NCBI GenBank assembly: GCA_009783865.1
Contig: WRCR01000038.1
Location: 1-14,856 of the forward strand
DNA: 14,856 nucleotides
Reading direction: 5' to 3'
From: Planctomycetaceae bacterium
Lineage (GTDB): Bacteria > Planctomycetota > Planctomycetia > Pirellulales > Thermoguttaceae
Positions 14,755 through 14,856 of the stretch are shown piece by piece. The notes beneath the pieces were generated by a model that was not told where the DNA came from, made no database searches, and saw nothing but the letters and a program-made list of their open reading frames with translations. Position 1 is the stretch's first letter. Each line of letters begins with the position of its first letter. The position numbers and the translations under genes were made by a program.

Positions 14755-14856
14755 ATGTCCCAATCTATACAGATATATTACTCCGAAATTGAGAAAGCAT
14801 CCCGATACAGCGGTTCCGAAAAGGAAACCGCTTTGCGGACGGCGTTTGTCAACCTG
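14755..14856 (+). CDS. Probable type ISP-like restriction-modification / N6-methylase, 5' end only
   Basis: Only 34 codons lie in the window. The peptide starts MSQSIQIYYSEIEKASRYSG and continues SEKETALRTAFVNL. This closely resembles the opening of single-polypeptide restriction-modification enzymes or large N6-adenine methylases, whose N-termini typically read YYxEIEK...GGSxxETxIRxAFxNLL. The start follows the glycoside hydrolase stop by nine bases and has no clear ribosome site. The identification rests on a short stretch and on family memory. The rest of the gene, with any helicase and methylase motifs, must lie to the right. Confidence 0.6.
   Translation, partial: MSQSIQIYYSEIEKASRYSGSEKETALRTAFVNL

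Overview
The window looks like a chromosomal segment from a bacterium of the phylum Planctomycetota, probably a moderate-GC, Pirellulales-like lineage. This is inferred from the gene mix: a very long flagellin, a BRCT-like/MerR-like/TPR fusion, secreted polysaccharide-active enzymes with extra domains, weak use of Shine-Dalgarno sites, and scattered GC-rich short palindromes. No rRNA, tRNA or CRISPR array is visible, so the lineage assignment is tentative.

Layout. (1) Positions 1-2169, minus strand: the N-terminal 723 residues of a giant flagellin, whose C-terminus lies beyond the window. (2) 2170-2768: a divergent intergenic region with no credible gene but several perfect hairpins. (3) 2769-6605, plus strand: a secreted CE7-type acetyl xylan esterase, a MacB/FtsX-type ABC permease without an adjacent ATPase gene, and a BRCT-like/MerR-like/TPR fusion protein. 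(4) 6691-9879: a probable operon of an ABC-2 ATPase, its overlapping large permease, and xseB (exodeoxyribonuclease VII small subunit). (5) 9779-10996: an Rpn/PDDEXK_2 family nuclease ('recombination-promoting nuclease/putative transposase') enclosed by two 146-bp direct copies of the xseB 3' end plus its downstream flank. (6) 11078-12685: a membrane-anchored PstS-like binding protein. (7) 12814-14745: a secreted glycoside hydrolase whose catalytic barrel appears to be interrupted by a class I glutamine-amidotransferase-like domain. (8) 14755-14856: the first 34 codons of a probable single-chain (type ISP-like) restriction-modification or N6-adenine methylase protein.

The most notable structure is the rpn locus. 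The 1,072-bp unit 'xseB tail + rpn' behaves like an insertion that leaves xseB intact by duplicating its last 33 codons. The first 91 bp of the two repeat copies are identical and the remaining 55 bp carry 9 mismatches. The right end of the homology falls in the loop of a palindrome that also occurs elsewhere in the window. This could be a gene-end-duplicating mobile unit, or the scar of a recombination or tandem-duplication event involving a family named for promoting recombination.

Functionally, the esterase and glycoside hydrolase suggest breakdown of acetylated plant or algal polysaccharides outside the cytoplasm. The ABC systems and the PstS-like protein are envelope functions. Rpn and the edge methylase gene give the right half a DNA-mobility/defence flavour. 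Several plus-strand genes are preceded by an extended -10 element (TGN-TAnAAT), in two cases so close to the ATG that a leaderless transcript is plausible.
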